A stretch of 64,000 nucleotides of DNA from Caulobacter sp. FWC2 (GCF_002742625.1 NZ_PEBF01000001.1:5181822-5245821), one strand, 5' to 3'; numbered from the stretch's first letter, positions 44,743 to 55,573 are shown. A program made the numbers and translations. Notes: generated from the sequence alone by a model not told the origin.

Positions 44743-44791
44743 TAAAAAGCCCACCCTTGACGCCCTTCGCCCGAGACCCCAGAAGCCGCAG

Positions 44792-46438
44792 GTGACCGAC
44801 ACCATCCCCGCCGCTCCCGCCGAAGACATCCCGCCCGCGCCACCCCCGGCGCCCAAGAAGGGTGGCTTGCTCAAGTCGTCGGCGATCTATTCGGGCCTGA
44901 CCCTGGTCAGTCGGTTCATGGGCTTCGCGCGCGATCTCGCCGTGTCCTACCGGATGGGGGCCAGCGCCACCCCGGCCGCCGACGCCTACAACGCAGCCCT
45001 GGCGTTCCCGAACCTGTTCCGCCGGTTCTTCGCCGAGGGCGCCTTCGCGGCGGCCTTCGTGCCGGCCTACGCCAAGTCGCTGCAGCGCGACGGCGAGGAG
45101 AAGGCCGACATTCTCGCCGCCGACGCCATGGCGACCCTGGCGGCCTCGACCATCCTGATCACCGTCGTCTGCCAGCTGGCCATGCCGTGGCTGATGATGC
45201 TGATCAGCCCGGGCTTCGGCTGGGGCACCGAGAAGTACAAGCTTGCGGTGCTGCTGACCCAGATCACCATGCCGTATCTGCCATGCATGGCGATCGTGGC
45301 CCACCTGTCGGGCGTGCTGAACGCCCGCGACCGCTTCATCCTGTCGGCCGGCGCGCCGATCCTGCTGAACCTGTGCACCCTGGCCTTCATCCTGCCCCAG
45401 ACCACGGCGGTGGGCGCGGCCCAGTGGGGCTCGATCGGCGTCGTGGTGGCGGGTGTCGCCCAGGCCGCGCTGCTGACCTGGGGCGTCAACAAGTCCGGGG
45501 CCCAGGTCCATTGGCGGCTGCCGCGCCTGACGCCGGAAGTGCGCGAGCTGATCGGCAAGGCCATCCCCGGGGCCCTGGCGGCCAGCGCCACCCAGGTCAA
45601 CATCTTCATCTCCGGCAACCTGGCCAGCCACGTGCCCGGCGGCCGAACCTGGCTGGCCACTGCCGATCGCCTCTACCAGCTGCCCCTGGGCCTGGTGGGC
45701 GTGGCGATCGGGGTGGCCTTGCTGCCGCGCCTGTCGCGGGCCGTGCATTCGGGCGATCGCGACGACGCCCAGAGCGCCATGGACCAGGGGATCACCCTGG
45801 CCATGGCCCTGACCCTGCCGGCCGCGGCGGCCCTGATCGCCATGCCCGGCTTCCTGTCGGACGGCCTCTATACGCGCGGCCAGTTCACCGCCTTCGACGC
45901 CAGCCAGACGGCGGCGGCCCTGTTCTTCTACGGCCTGGGCACCCCGGCCTTCGTGTTGCAACAGCTCTATTCGCGGGCCTTCTTCGCACGCGGCGACACC
46001 AAGAGCCCGATGCGCTTCGCCCTGATCTCGGTGGCCGTGAACATCGTCTTCGGCGTGGTGCTGTTCCAGCTGGTCGGGGTCAAGGGCATCGCGGCGGCCA
46101 CGGCCATCGCCTCTTGGATCAATGTCGGCCAGATGGCCTGGGCGCTGTCGGCCAAGAAGGACTATGGCCCCTCGTCGCAGACCTGGTCGCGCTTGGCGCG
46201 GATCCTGACCGCCAGCCTGGGCATGGGTCTGCTGCTGGCCGGCGCGGCGCATTATCGCGACCTGATCGAGGCGCCGCTGCGCGGCCTGGGGCTGACCGGC
46301 CACGCCATCGGCGCCAAGGAGTTCGCCCTGGCCATCACCTGCCTGGCCGGCGCGGCGGTCTATCCGCCGCTGCTGTTCCTGTTCGGCGGCGTCAAGCCGG
46401 CCGAGCTGAAGGCGGTCCTGCGGCGGGGCAAGGCTTGA
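44792..46438 (+). CDS. murJ: Lipid II flippase MurJ
   Basis: A 548-residue inner-membrane protein with 14 spans that flips lipid II for peptidoglycan. Landmarks are SGLTLVSRFMGFARDLAVSY near residue 35, FPNLFRRFFAEGAFAAAFVPAYA, QLPLGLVGVAIGVALLPRLSR near 300 and YSRAFFARGDTKSP near 395, with functional Arg/Asp residues. The start GTG 44792 is followed by a Pro/Ala-rich cytoplasmic leader of about 25 residues. It was known as MviN. trpS follows. Confidence 0.95.
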   Translation: MTDTIPAAPAEDIPPAPPPAPKKGGLLKSSAIYSGLTLVSRFMGFARDLAVSYRMGASATPAADAYNAALAFPNLFRRFFAEGAFAAAFVPAYAKSLQRDGEEKADILAADAMATLAASTILITVVCQLAMPWLMMLISPGFGWGTEKYKLAVLLTQITMPYLPCMAIVAHLSGVLNARDRFILSAGAPILLNLCTLAFILPQTTAVGAAQWGSIGVVVAGVAQAALLTWGVNKSGAQVHWRLPRLTPEVRELIGKAIPGALAASATQVNIFISGNLASHVPGGRTWLATADRLYQLPLGLVGVAIGVALLPRLSRAVHSGDRDDAQSAMDQGITLAMALTLPAAAALIAMPGFLSDGLYTRGQFTAFDASQTAAALFFYGLGTPAFVLQQLYSRAFFARGDTKSPMRFALISVAVNIVFGVVLFQLVGVKGIAAATAIASWINVGQMAWALSAKKDYGPSSQTWSRLARILTASLGMGLLLAGAAHYRDLIEAPLRGLGLTGHAIGAKEFALAITCLAGAAVYPPLLFLFGGVKPAELKAVLRRGKA

Positions 46439-46614
46439 TCCGTGGCGGCGGGGAGGCTAACCAGCGGGGCATGGCTCCGATCGGTCTCCTCGCGCCGCGA
46501 TGGCGCGGCTCATTCTGACTTTGATCCCCGCGTTTCCACGCGGTTCGCGCCTCCGTGCGCTCGCCAACCTCTTCGAATTCGACAGCCCAAATCCTAGCCA
46601 GCAAGGCTGAAGCC

Positions 46615-47676
46615 ATGACCGACCAAGCTCCCGTCCCTTCGGGCCCCGCCGCCTATACGGGTCCTGCCCGCGTGCTCTCGGGCGTCCAGCCCTCGGGCGC
46701 CCTGCACCTGGGCAACTATCTCGGCGCGCTGGTGAAGTTCTCCCGCCTGCAGCACGAGATCGACACCTTCATCTTCGTGGCCGACCTGCACGCCATCACC
46801 GTCTGGCAGGATCCGGCGCTGCTGGCCCAGCAGACCCGCGAGATCGCCGCCGCCTACATCGCCTCGGGCCTGGACCCGGACAAGGCGACGATCTTCCCGC
46901 AATCGGCGGTGCGCGAGCACGCCGAGCTGGCCTGGATCTTCCAGTGCGTGGCCCGCCTCGGCTGGCTGGACCGCATGACCCAGTTCAAGGAGAAGAGCGG
47001 CAAGCACAAGGAGCGCAGCTCGGTGGGCCTCTACACCTACCCGGTGCTGCAGGCGGCCGACATCCTGGTCTACAAGGCCACCCACGTGCCGGTGGGCGAG
47101 GACCAGAAGCAGCACCTGGAGCTGACCCGCGACATCGCCGGCAAGTTCAATCACGACTTCGGCGTTCCGGGCGGGGCGCCGGCCTTCTTCCCGCAGCCCG
47201 AGCCGTTGATCCAGGGGCCGGGCGCGCGGGTGATGAGCCTGCGCGACGGCTCGGCCAAGATGAGCAAGTCCGATCCGTCGGACTATTCGCGCATCAACCT
47301 GACCGATGACGCCGACACAATCGCCGGCAAGATCAAGAAGGCCCGCACCGACCCGGAGCCGCTGCCCGAGACCCTTGAAGAGCTGACCGCCCGCGCCGAG
47401 GCCGACAACCTGGTCGGCATCTTCGCGGCCCTGGCCGGCAAGACCAAGGCCGAGGTGCTGGCCGAATACGCCGGCAAGGGCTTCGGGACCTTCAAGCCTG
47501 CCCTGGCCGAGCTGGCGGTCGAGAAGCTGGCCCCGGTCGGCGACAAGATGCGCGGCCTGCTGGGCGATCCGGCGGTGCTGGACGCGATCCTGGCCAAGGG
47601 CGCGGCCAAGGCCTCCGAGGCCGCCGCCCCGACCCTGGCCGAGGTCAAGAAGCTGGTCGGCTTCTGGGGGGCTTGA
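46615..47676 (+). CDS. trpS: Tryptophanyl-tRNA synthetase
   Basis: Class I synthetase, 353 residues. The HIGH-like motif is [13 protein letters not shown] near residue 30 and [12 protein letters not shown] is near 217. [19 protein letters not shown] is a TrpS hallmark. ATG 46615. The first 20 residues are a Pro/Ala-rich extension before VLSGVQPSG. It follows murJ, an order seen in other alphaproteobacteria. Confidence 0.97.
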   Translation: MTDQAPVPSGPAAYTGPARVLSGVQPSGALHLGNYLGALVKFSRLQHEIDTFIFVADLHAITVWQDPALLAQQTREIAAAYIASGLDPDKATIFPQSAVREHAELAWIFQCVARLGWLDRMTQFKEKSGKHKERSSVGLYTYPVLQAADILVYKATHVPVGEDQKQHLELTRDIAGKFNHDFGVPGGAPAFFPQPEPLIQGPGARVMSLRDGSAKMSKSDPSDYSRINLTDDADTIAGKIKKARTDPEPLPETLEELTARAEADNLVGIFAALAGKTKAEVLAEYAGKGFGTFKPALAELAVEKLAPVGDKMRGLLGDPAVLDAILAKGAAKASEAAAPTLAEVKKLVGFWGA

Positions 47677-47724
47677 GATTCCGGGGGGCTTGAGGTTGGC
47701 GGTGAAGCGGCGTTCTGTCTGGCC

Positions 47725-48216
47725 ATGACCGACGCCGCTTCATCTAGTCGCCGCAAGTTCCTCGTCGTCGCCGATGACTCGCCGGAGTTCGCGGCGGCGC
47801 TGAAATACGCCTGCCGCCGCGCCCGCTCGACCAACGGTCATGTGGCGCTGCTGAAGGTGATTTCGCCCGCCGAGTTCGAGCACTGGAGCGGCGTGCGCGA
47901 GGAGATCGAACGCCAGGAGCGCGAGGAGGCCGAGGCTTTGCTGCAGAGCCTCGCCGGTCAGGTGGTCGCCGCCACCGGCCTGCCGCCCGAGTTCATCATC
48001 AAGCACGCCGACAGCGTCCGCACGGCCCTGAAGCAGGTCATCGCCGCCGATCCGGCCATCAAGATCCTGATCCTGGCGACCTCGACGGCCGGCCGTGGCC
48101 CCGGCCCGCTGATCTCCGCCATCGCCAAGGACGGCGTCGGCTTCGCGGGCCGCAAGCTGCCGGTGACCGTCGTGCCGGGGGACCTCACCGACGCCGAGAT
48201 CGAGGCGTTAGCGTGA
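47725..48216 (+). CDS. Universal stress protein
   Basis: A 163-residue UspA-fold protein: FLVVADDSPEFAAALKYACRRA at the start, a Walker-like loop region ILILATSTAGRGPGPLISAIA near residue 115, and LPVTVVPG at the end. The canonical G-x2-G-x9-G-S/T ATP motif is only partly kept (GRGPG), so nucleotide binding is uncertain. ATG 47725 is 48 bases after trpS. Confidence 0.88.
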   Translation: MTDAASSSRRKFLVVADDSPEFAAALKYACRRARSTNGHVALLKVISPAEFEHWSGVREEIERQEREEAEALLQSLAGQVVAATGLPPEFIIKHADSVRTALKQVIAADPAIKILILATSTAGRGPGPLISAIAKDGVGFAGRKLPVTVVPGDLTDAEIEALA

Positions 48217-48261
48217 CGCCTCCCGCCAAAGTGGCCGCCGGTTTGGCGTCAGGAGGCGTCA
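48214..48261. terminator. Hairpin between convergent usp and P450 genes
   Basis: TGACGCCTCC (48214-48223) pairs perfectly with GGAGGCGTCA (48252-48261). Inside, CGCCAAA pairs with TTTGGCG. The usp stop codon is the first base triplet of the stem. No strong T-run is seen. Confidence 0.55.
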
Positions 48262-48268
48262 AAACAGA

Positions 48269-49537
48269 TCAGTTGCGCTCCGGGATCCGGACCATCATCC
48301 GCTCATAGCCCTTCACGAAGGTCGAATAGACCCGCTTGGGCTCCTCCAGAACCTCGATCCGGGGGAAGCGCTTGAGGATCTCTTCCCAGACGATCTTCAG
48401 CTGCATCTCGGCCAGGCGGTTGCCGACGCAGCGGTGGATGCCGAAGCCGAACGACAGGTGGCGGCGGGCCTGGGGCCGGTCGATGATGAAGGCGTCGGCG
48501 TTCTCGATCACCGTGTCGTCGCGGTTGCCCGAGACGTACCACATGACGACCTTGTCGCCCTTCTTGATGGTCTTGCCCGACAGCTCGAAGTCTTCCAGCG
48601 CCGTGCGGCGCATGTGGGCCAGCGGGGTCTGCCAGCGGATGATCTCCGAGACCATGTTGGGGATCAGGGTCGGGTCGGCGCGCAGCTTGGCTTCTTCCTG
48701 CGGGTTCTTCGACAGGGCGTAGAGGCCGCCGGTCAGCGAGTTGCGTGTGGTGTCATTGCCGCCGACGATCAGCAGGATGACATTGCCCAGATACTCCATC
48801 GGCGGCATGTCGCGGGTGGCCTCGCCGTGGGCCAGCATCGAGATCAGGTCGTTGCCCGGCTCGGTCTGGTTGACCCGCTCGTTCCACAGATTGGTGAAGT
48901 AGCCCAGGCACTCCAGCAGTTCGGCGCGGCGGGCGTCCTCGCTCTCGATGATGCCGCTCTCGGGCGAGGCGGTGGCGACGTCCGACCAGCGGGTCAGCTT
49001 GCGGCGCTCTTCCCAGGGGAAGTCGAACAGGGTGGCCAGCATCTGGGTGGTCAGTTCGATCGAAACCCTGTCGACCCAGTCGAACGGCTCGTCGATCGGC
49101 AGCGTATCCAGGATCTGGCAGACCCGTTCGCGGATGACGCCTTCAAGGCGGCCCAGGTTCTGCGGCGAGACGATCGGGCTGACCGTCTTGCGCTGGATGT
49201 CGTGCTTGGGCTGGTCCATGGCGATGAACATCGGCAGGACGAAGTCCTCGTCGAAGTTCCGGATCGTGATGCCGCCCAGGTGCGCGTCCGACGAGAAGAC
49301 CTGGTGCGTCGTGTCGACGGTCATGATGTCGTTGTAGCGGGTGATCGACCAGTAGGGACCGGTCTCCTCGTCGCCTTTCGACCAGTGGACCGGGTCTTCT
49401 TTCCGAAGCCGCTCGAAATAGGGCCACATGGCGTCGGCCTGGAACAGGGCCGGGCTGGCCACGTGGATGTCTTCCAGGGGCATCGCGTAGGCTTCAGCCC
49501 GCGCGGCTTCCTTCAGGTCAACCGAACCATCGCTCAT
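48269..49537 (-). CDS. Cytochrome P450, CYP153-type alkane hydroxylase
   Basis: A 422-residue soluble P450. The I-helix reads LLIVGGNDTTRNSLTGG near residues 257-273, characteristic of CYP153 terminal alkane/fatty-acid hydroxylases. The K-helix ExxR is near 290, and the heme loop FGFGIHRCVGNRLAE has its cysteine ligand near residue 370. LFDFPWEERRKLTRWSD is also family-typical. ATG 49537 has GGAGG nine bases before it. Partner ferredoxin and reductase genes are not in the window. Confidence 0.9.
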   Translation of the reverse strand: MSDGSVDLKEAARAEAYAMPLEDIHVASPALFQADAMWPYFERLRKEDPVHWSKGDEETGPYWSITRYNDIMTVDTTHQVFSSDAHLGGITIRNFDEDFVLPMFIAMDQPKHDIQRKTVSPIVSPQNLGRLEGVIRERVCQILDTLPIDEPFDWVDRVSIELTTQMLATLFDFPWEERRKLTRWSDVATASPESGIIESEDARRAELLECLGYFTNLWNERVNQTEPGNDLISMLAHGEATRDMPPMEYLGNVILLIVGGNDTTRNSLTGGLYALSKNPQEEAKLRADPTLIPNMVSEIIRWQTPLAHMRRTALEDFELSGKTIKKGDKVVMWYVSGNRDDTVIENADAFIIDRPQARRHLSFGFGIHRCVGNRLAEMQLKIVWEEILKRFPRIEVLEEPKRVYSTFVKGYERMMVRIPERN

Positions 49538-49583
49538 CTTCAGGATCCTCCCGCGGACCATTGTTATGCCGCCATACCGCCAG

Positions 49584-49606
49584 AAAATGACGCCTGTGTC
49601 ACTTTT
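49584..49606 (-). promoter_or_regulatory. Palindromic operator upstream of the P450 gene
   Basis: AAAATGAC-N6-GTCACTTTT, in which TGAC/GTCA are perfect and the A/T flanks nearly so. It lies 47-69 bases upstream of the P450 start and 78-100 bases before nfu. Suits a TetR or GntR-type repressor. No regulator gene is next to it. Confidence 0.5.
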
Positions 49607-49683
49607 AAAATTCGCCGGTCTACCGTCTTGTGAACGCGGCGGCCGGTCTTGCGTCACGAGGCCGCGAGGTCCATTTCAGGGCC

Positions 49684-50262
49684 ATGTTCATTCAGACCGA
49701 AACCACCCCGAACCCCGAGGTCCTGAAGTTCCTGCCCGGCCGCGAAGTGCTAGGCGAGGGCGCGCGGGAGTTCCGCACCCCGGAAGAGGGCGACGTCTCG
49801 CCGCTGGCCAAGGCCCTGTTCGAACTCGGCGACGTTTCGCGGGTGTTCTTAGGTCCCGATTTCCTGACCGTCACCAAGGGCGAGGACGCCCAGTGGCCTC
49901 ACCTGAAGGCGCCGATCCTGGCGGCCATCATGGACCACTTCACCAGCGGCCGGCCGGTGATGCTGGACCAGGCCTCCGGCGCCGAGGGCGGCCACGACGA
50001 AGACGGTGTCTATGACGAGGACACGGCGCAGATCGTCGCCGAGATCAAGGAACTGCTCGACACCCGCATCCGTCCGGCCGTGGCCCAGGACGGCGGCGAC
50101 ATCGTCTTCTCCCGTTTCGAGCCGCAGACGGGCGTGGTCTGGCTGCACATGCGCGGCGCCTGCTCGGGCTGCCCGTCCTCGTCGGCGACCCTGAAGGCCG
50201 GCGTCGAGAACATGCTCAAGCACTATGTGCCGGAAGTGACGCGGGTCGAGCAGACGCTCTGA
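49684..50262 (+). CDS. NifU-like iron-sulfur scaffold (Nfu1 type)
   Basis: A 192-residue protein with an N-terminal Nfu_N domain (MFIQTETTPNPEVLKFLPG) and a C-terminal NifU domain with cluster cysteines C160 and C163 in RGACSGCPSS. It delivers 4Fe-4S clusters to target enzymes such as aconitase. ATG 49684. Divergent from the P450 gene. Confidence 0.94.
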   Translation: MFIQTETTPNPEVLKFLPGREVLGEGAREFRTPEEGDVSPLAKALFELGDVSRVFLGPDFLTVTKGEDAQWPHLKAPILAAIMDHFTSGRPVMLDQASGAEGGHDEDGVYDEDTAQIVAEIKELLDTRIRPAVAQDGGDIVFSRFEPQTGVVWLHMRGACSGCPSSSATLKAGVENMLKHYVPEVTRVEQTL

Positions 50263-50297
50263 AGCGCGAAGGGTTGATCCCGTCGCGCGGGCGGCTA

Positions 50298-50323
50298 TAT
50301 CGTAACCCATAGAGTTACAGATA
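50298..50323 (+). promoter_or_regulatory. Palindromic operator upstream of the nitroreductase
   Basis: TATC-GTAAC-N7-GTTAC-A-GATA, perfect in GTAAC/GTTAC, 20 bases before the start of the RutE-type gene. Sites of this type bind HxlR or TetR-type repressors of nitro- and quinone reductases. The regulator is not in the window. Confidence 0.5.
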
Positions 50324-50342
50324 GCCTTCCGAAGGATCCATC

Positions 50343-50930
50343 ATGGCCAAGATCGACGACGGCGCGCTCGCCCAGCTGTTCACCGAAGCCCGCACCCGCA
50401 ACGGCTGGGACCCGACCCCACTGCCGGAAGAGACCCTGCACGCGTTGTACGACTTGGTGAAGTTTGGCCCGACGGCCGCCAACGCCAGCCCGGCCCGGTT
50501 CTATTTCCTGACCTCGCCGGAAGCCAAGGCGCGCCTGGCCAAGCTCGCGTCGGGCTCGAACGCGCCTAAGATCCTGCAGGCGCCGGTGACGGTGATCGTC
50601 GGCTACGACCTCGATTTTCCGGAAACCCTGCCCAAGCTGTTCCCGCACGCCCCGGGCGCCAAGGACTGGTTCAGCGACGTGACGGCCCGCGAATGGGGCG
50701 CGCTGCGCAACAGCTCGCTGCAGGGCGGCTACCTGATCCTCGGCGCTCGAGCCCTTGGCCTGGACGCTGGTCCGATGTCGGGCTTCGACAATGCCGGTGT
50801 CGACGCCGAGTTCTTCGCGGGCACGAACATCAAGAGCAACTTCATCGTCTCGATCGGCCACGGTACGGACGAGGGCCTGTTCCCACGCAACCCGCGCCTG
50901 ACCTTCGACGAGGCGGCGAAGATTCTCTGA
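50343..50930 (+). CDS. Nitroreductase-family malonic semialdehyde reductase, RutE-like
   Basis: A 195-residue FMN/NADPH flavoprotein of the RutE branch. Landmarks are [33 protein letters not shown], and [31 protein letters not shown]. It reduces malonic semialdehyde from pyrimidine breakdown in E. coli, or quinones and nitro compounds in relatives. No other rut gene is near, so the pathway role is unclear. GAAGGATCC lies before ATG 50343. Confidence 0.88.
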   Translation: MAKIDDGALAQLFTEARTRNGWDPTPLPEETLHALYDLVKFGPTAANASPARFYFLTSPEAKARLAKLASGSNAPKILQAPVTVIVGYDLDFPETLPKLFPHAPGAKDWFSDVTAREWGALRNSSLQGGYLILGARALGLDAGPMSGFDNAGVDAEFFAGTNIKSNFIVSIGHGTDEGLFPRNPRLTFDEAAKIL

Positions 50931-50946
50931 CTTTAAGTGACAGCCT

Positions 50947-50965
50947 CTGTCGGCTTTGCCGACAG
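50947..50965. terminator. Small hairpin after the nitroreductase gene
   Basis: CTGTCGGC-TTT-GCCGACAG, a perfect eight-base stem 17 bases past the stop. No T-run follows, so the effect is uncertain. Confidence 0.4.
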
Positions 50966-51005
50966 GTTGGGTGACGGCGGAGGGGCATCGAGCTAAAACG
51001 CCCGG

Positions 51006-51647
51006 ATGACCCTCCGCCACACTCTCCTCGCCCTCCCGCTCGTGCTGCTCGCCGCCTGCGGGCCGGCCAAGAAGGACGAGGCCGCCACGGCGCCCGCCGC
51101 AGAGACTGGCGCGAAAGCTCCCGTCCACGTCGCCATCGCGCCCTATGTCGGCGGCCCGCTGAAGATCAGCAACGACGGCGTCGGTCCGATCAATGGCTCG
51201 GTCGCCTTCGACCTGGCCACGCTGAAGGTGCTGTTCCCGAAGGCCAAGGTCGACAGCGCCTTCCTGCACTTCGGCGAGGGTCCGCCTCAGCCGATCATCA
51301 ATGTCGAGCAGGACAACGTCCCCTTGGCCGAGATCGGCAAGAACGATGAGGCCGAGATCGCCTATGTCCGCGTCGAGGCCGGCGACGCTCGCGGCCCCAA
51401 GGACGAACAGCTGCTGGCAAAGTGGGCCGATCTCGGCTTCGCCGTCGACCAGTGCCGCGCCGGCGAGGGTCGCGAGATCAACCAGACCATCTGCGTGCGC
51501 CCCGAGGCCCCGAACGTCTCCTACGTGTTCGGCGTCCCCGGCTATACGGGCAAGACCGTTCCGCCCGAGGCGACCCTGAAGGCAAAGGGCCAGTTGAACA
51601 GCTTGATCTGGCGTCCGGCCGAGGGCGCGGTCGTCGGCGCCGGCTGA
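51006..51647 (+). CDS. Lipoprotein, DUF1131/YfeY-like
   Basis: A 213-residue protein with a lipobox LLAACGP at residues 15-21. The mature part has GVGPINGSVAFDLATLKVLFP, a DQCRAGEG...ICVRPEAPNVSYVFG pair of cysteines and a terminal VPPEATLKAKGQLNSLIWRP. These match the layout I recall for the E. coli RpoE-regulated lipoprotein YfeY (DUF1131). ATG 51006. It stands three bases before tsaB, so it is probably cotranscribed. Confidence 0.65.
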   Translation: MTLRHTLLALPLVLLAACGPAKKDEAATAPAAETGAKAPVHVAIAPYVGGPLKISNDGVGPINGSVAFDLATLKVLFPKAKVDSAFLHFGEGPPQPIINVEQDNVPLAEIGKNDEAEIAYVRVEAGDARGPKDEQLLAKWADLGFAVDQCRAGEGREINQTICVRPEAPNVSYVFGVPGYTGKTVPPEATLKAKGQLNSLIWRPAEGAVVGAG

Positions 51648-51650
51648 TCC

Positions 51651-52298
51651 ATGATCCTGTCGATCGACACCTGCCTCGGCGCCAGTTCGGTCGCCGTGCT
51701 GGACGGCGAGCGCGTGCTGGCCGTGCGGAGCGAAGCCATGACCCGCGGCCACCAGGAGCGCATCGGCGTCCTGGCGCGGGAAGCCGCCGCCGATGCGGGT
51801 GTGGCCTTTACCGACCTCACCCGCATCGGCGTTACGGTTGGTCCCGGCTCATTCACCGGCCTGCGCGTCGGCCTTGCCTTCGCCAAGGGCCTGGCCACGG
51901 CGCTGTCGATCCCGTGCGTCGGGGTCAATACGCTGGAGAGCCTGGCCTACGGGACCAAGGGCTTCGTCGCGGCCGTGATCGATGCGCGGATGAGCCAAGT
52001 CTATATCCAGGGCTTCGCCGACGGCGTTTCACTGATGGCCCCGGACGCCCTGGGCCTCGGCGAAGCCGCGGCACGGCTGGCCGAACTCTATTCCGGCGGA
52101 CCGGCGACCTTGATCGGGTCTGGCGCGCCGCTGCTGTCCGACGCGCTGGGCCACGCGACCGTCCTGACGCCTGTCTCCCCCGATCCGGTCGCCGTCGCCC
52201 GCCTGGCCGCCGCCAAGCTCGCTCCGACCCATTCGCCACGTCCGCTTTATCTGCGCGCGCCCTATGCGACGCTGCCCACGGCTCAAGCCGAAGCATGA
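51651..52298 (+). CDS. tsaB: tRNA threonylcarbamoyladenosine biosynthesis protein TsaB
   Basis: A 215-residue ASKHA-fold protein that activates TsaD in making t6A37. Landmarks are MILSIDTCLGASSVAVLD, HQERIGVLAREA and VTVGPGSFTGLRVGLAFAKGLA. ATG 51651. It ends ATGA with rimI. Together with mtaB and miaB in this window, it shows concentrated tRNA position-37 modification. Confidence 0.95.
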   Translation: MILSIDTCLGASSVAVLDGERVLAVRSEAMTRGHQERIGVLAREAAADAGVAFTDLTRIGVTVGPGSFTGLRVGLAFAKGLATALSIPCVGVNTLESLAYGTKGFVAAVIDARMSQVYIQGFADGVSLMAPDALGLGEAAARLAELYSGGPATLIGSGAPLLSDALGHATVLTPVSPDPVAVARLAAAKLAPTHSPRPLYLRAPYATLPTAQAEA

Positions 52299-52747
52299 AC
52301 CTGCGTCCCGTTGGGCCCGAGGCCTCTTTCGATCTGGCCGATATCCACGACAAGGCCTTCGACCGGCCCTGGACGGCGCTGGAGTTCGACGACCTGCTGA
52401 AATCCCCGGGCGCGTTCGCGGTGCTGGGCGAGGCTGGCGAACCGGCCGAGGCCAAGGGCTTCATCCTGTGCCGCTCGATCGCCGGCGAGGCCGAGATCCT
52501 GACCATCGCCGTCGATCCGGCCGCCCGCCGTCGCGGCTGGGGCGCCGCACTGGTGGAAATCGCCGCCGGAATCGCCGCCGAGACCGGGTCCGAGGCCATG
52601 TTCCTGGAGGTCGCCGCCGACAATCTGGCGGCCATCGCCCTCTACCAGACGACCGGTTTCGCCAAGGTCGGCCTGCGCAAGGGCTATTATCCCCATCCAG
52701 ATGGGGCCAAGGACGCGCTTGTCATGCGGCGAGCGCTTAACACTTAA
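52295..52747 (+). CDS. rimI: Ribosomal protein S18 alanine N-acetyltransferase RimI
   Basis: A 150-residue GNAT enzyme. The acetyl-CoA loop is IAVDPAARRRGWGAALVEIA near residues 70-90 and the C-terminal NLAAIALYQTTGFAKVGLRKGYY is typical of RimI. The start overlaps the tsaB stop. The tsaB-rimI pair is conserved in many bacteria. Confidence 0.92.
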   Translation: MNLRPVGPEASFDLADIHDKAFDRPWTALEFDDLLKSPGAFAVLGEAGEPAEAKGFILCRSIAGEAEILTIAVDPAARRRGWGAALVEIAAGIAAETGSEAMFLEVAADNLAAIALYQTTGFAKVGLRKGYYPHPDGAKDALVMRRALNT

Positions 52748-52790
52748 GGGCCGACCGCCTATCTTGCCGCGACTCAGACGGAGCTCCGCC

Positions 52791-53198
52791 GTGGATCGAC
52801 TCGAAAAGACCTGTATCGAAAAAGGCATGCGCATGACGGACCAGCGCCGCGTGATCGCGCGCGTGCTGTCGTCGGCCGACGACCATCCGGACGTCGAGGA
52901 GCTGCACCGCCGGGCCCACGCCATCGATCCGCACATCTCGATCGCCACGGTGTACCGCACCGTCCGCCTGTTCGAGGAAAGCGGCATCATCGAGCGCCAC
53001 GACTTCCGTGACGGCCGCTCGCGTTATGAAGAGACGCCCGACCATCACCACGACCACCTGATCGACATGAAGACCGGCAAGGTCGTCGAGTTCGTGGACG
53101 AGGAGATCGAGGCGCTTCAGAACGCGATCGCCCGCAAGCTCGGCTACAAGCTGATCGACCACCGTCTGGAGCTCTACGGCATTCCGCTCGAGGACTGA
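52791..53198 (+). CDS. fur: Ferric uptake regulator Fur
   Basis: A 135-residue Fe(II)-responsive repressor. The helix-turn-helix reads MRMTDQRRVIARVL and ISIATVYRTVRLFEESGII. Metal ligands are in HDFRDGRSRYE and DHHHDHL. The C-terminal CxxC structural zinc pair of E. coli Fur is missing, as in other Caulobacter/alphaproteobacterial Fur. GTG 52791 has GGAG eight bases before it. It lies between rimI and miaB. Confidence 0.95.
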   Translation: MDRLEKTCIEKGMRMTDQRRVIARVLSSADDHPDVEELHRRAHAIDPHISIATVYRTVRLFEESGIIERHDFRDGRSRYEETPDHHHDHLIDMKTGKVVEFVDEEIEALQNAIARKLGYKLIDHRLELYGIPLED

Positions 53199-53261
53199 GC
53201 GGTCGCGGGTGTGACCCTGACGAACTTGCGCCCGGGGCCGCGTGACCCCATAACCTCGCGC

Positions 53262-54610
<1,349 letters not shown>

Positions 54611-54614
<4 letters not shown>

Positions 54615-55555
54615 GCCGTACGCCTGAGTTCATGCCGCTGTCCGACGACGCCGTCGTCGCCGTTACCGGCCCGTCGGGCCGTCACGCCGCCCTGATCGAA
54701 GACGCCTTCAAGGTGCTGATCGAGACCCCAGGCGGTGGCGTAACCATTACCGGCGACGCGCGCGGCCGCACCGGCGCCAAGCGGGTGCTGCAGACCCTGG
54801 CCGCTCGCGCCGACGCTGGCGAAGAGGTGGTCGAGGCCGACGCGCGCATCGCCATCGGCTCGGCGCATGAGACGGGCGGCCAGGCTTCGCCCCGCGCGGT
54901 GCGCAAGGGTAGCGTCTCGCCCAAGACCAAGGGCCAGGCGCGGTACATGGAGGCCATGGCCACCTACCCGCTGAGCTTTGGCCTGGGTCCCGCCGGGACG
55001 GGCAAGACCTTCCTGGCCGTGGCCCACGGCGCCGGCATGCTGATGCGCGGCGAGGTCGATCGCCTGATCGTTACCCGCCCCGCCGTCGAGGCGGGCGAAA
55101 AGCTGGGCTTCCTGCCGGGCGACCTGAACGAGAAGGTCGACCCCTACATGGCCCCGGTCTGGGAGGCCCTGACCGACATCATGGGCGCGGACCAGCTGCG
55201 TCGCCGCCGCGAGAAGCTGGAGATCGAGGTCGCCCCGATCGCCTTCATGCGCGGCCGCACCCTGGCCCACGCTTTCGTCATCGTCGACGAGGCCCAGAAC
55301 TGCTCGCGCCTGCAGATGAAGATGGTCCTGACCCGCATCGGCGAGGGGGCCCGCATGGTGGTCACCGGCGACCCGACCCAGGTCGACCTGCTGAATCCTC
55401 GCGATTCGGGCCTGGCCCATGCCGTCTCGATCCTGGAAGGGGTCGAGGGCGTGTCGGTGTCGCGCTTCACCTCGGCCGACGTCGTGCGCCATCCGCTGGT
55501 CGAGCGGATCGTGAAAGCCTATGACGCCGACGCGGCCCAAAGCACGCCCCGGTAA
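54611..55555 (+). CDS. PhoH-like ATPase
   Basis: A 314-residue PhoH/YbeZ-family P-loop ATPase. An N-terminal KH-like part comes first. The P-loop is [15 protein letters not shown] near residue 128, Walker B is [11 protein letters not shown] near 223 and [12 protein letters not shown] follows. It starts with TTG 54611 overlapping the miaB stop. It is paired with ybeY, which takes part in RNA metabolism and ribosome maturation. Confidence 0.93.
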
Positions 55556-55573
55556 GTGAGTACGCTCCTCTAA

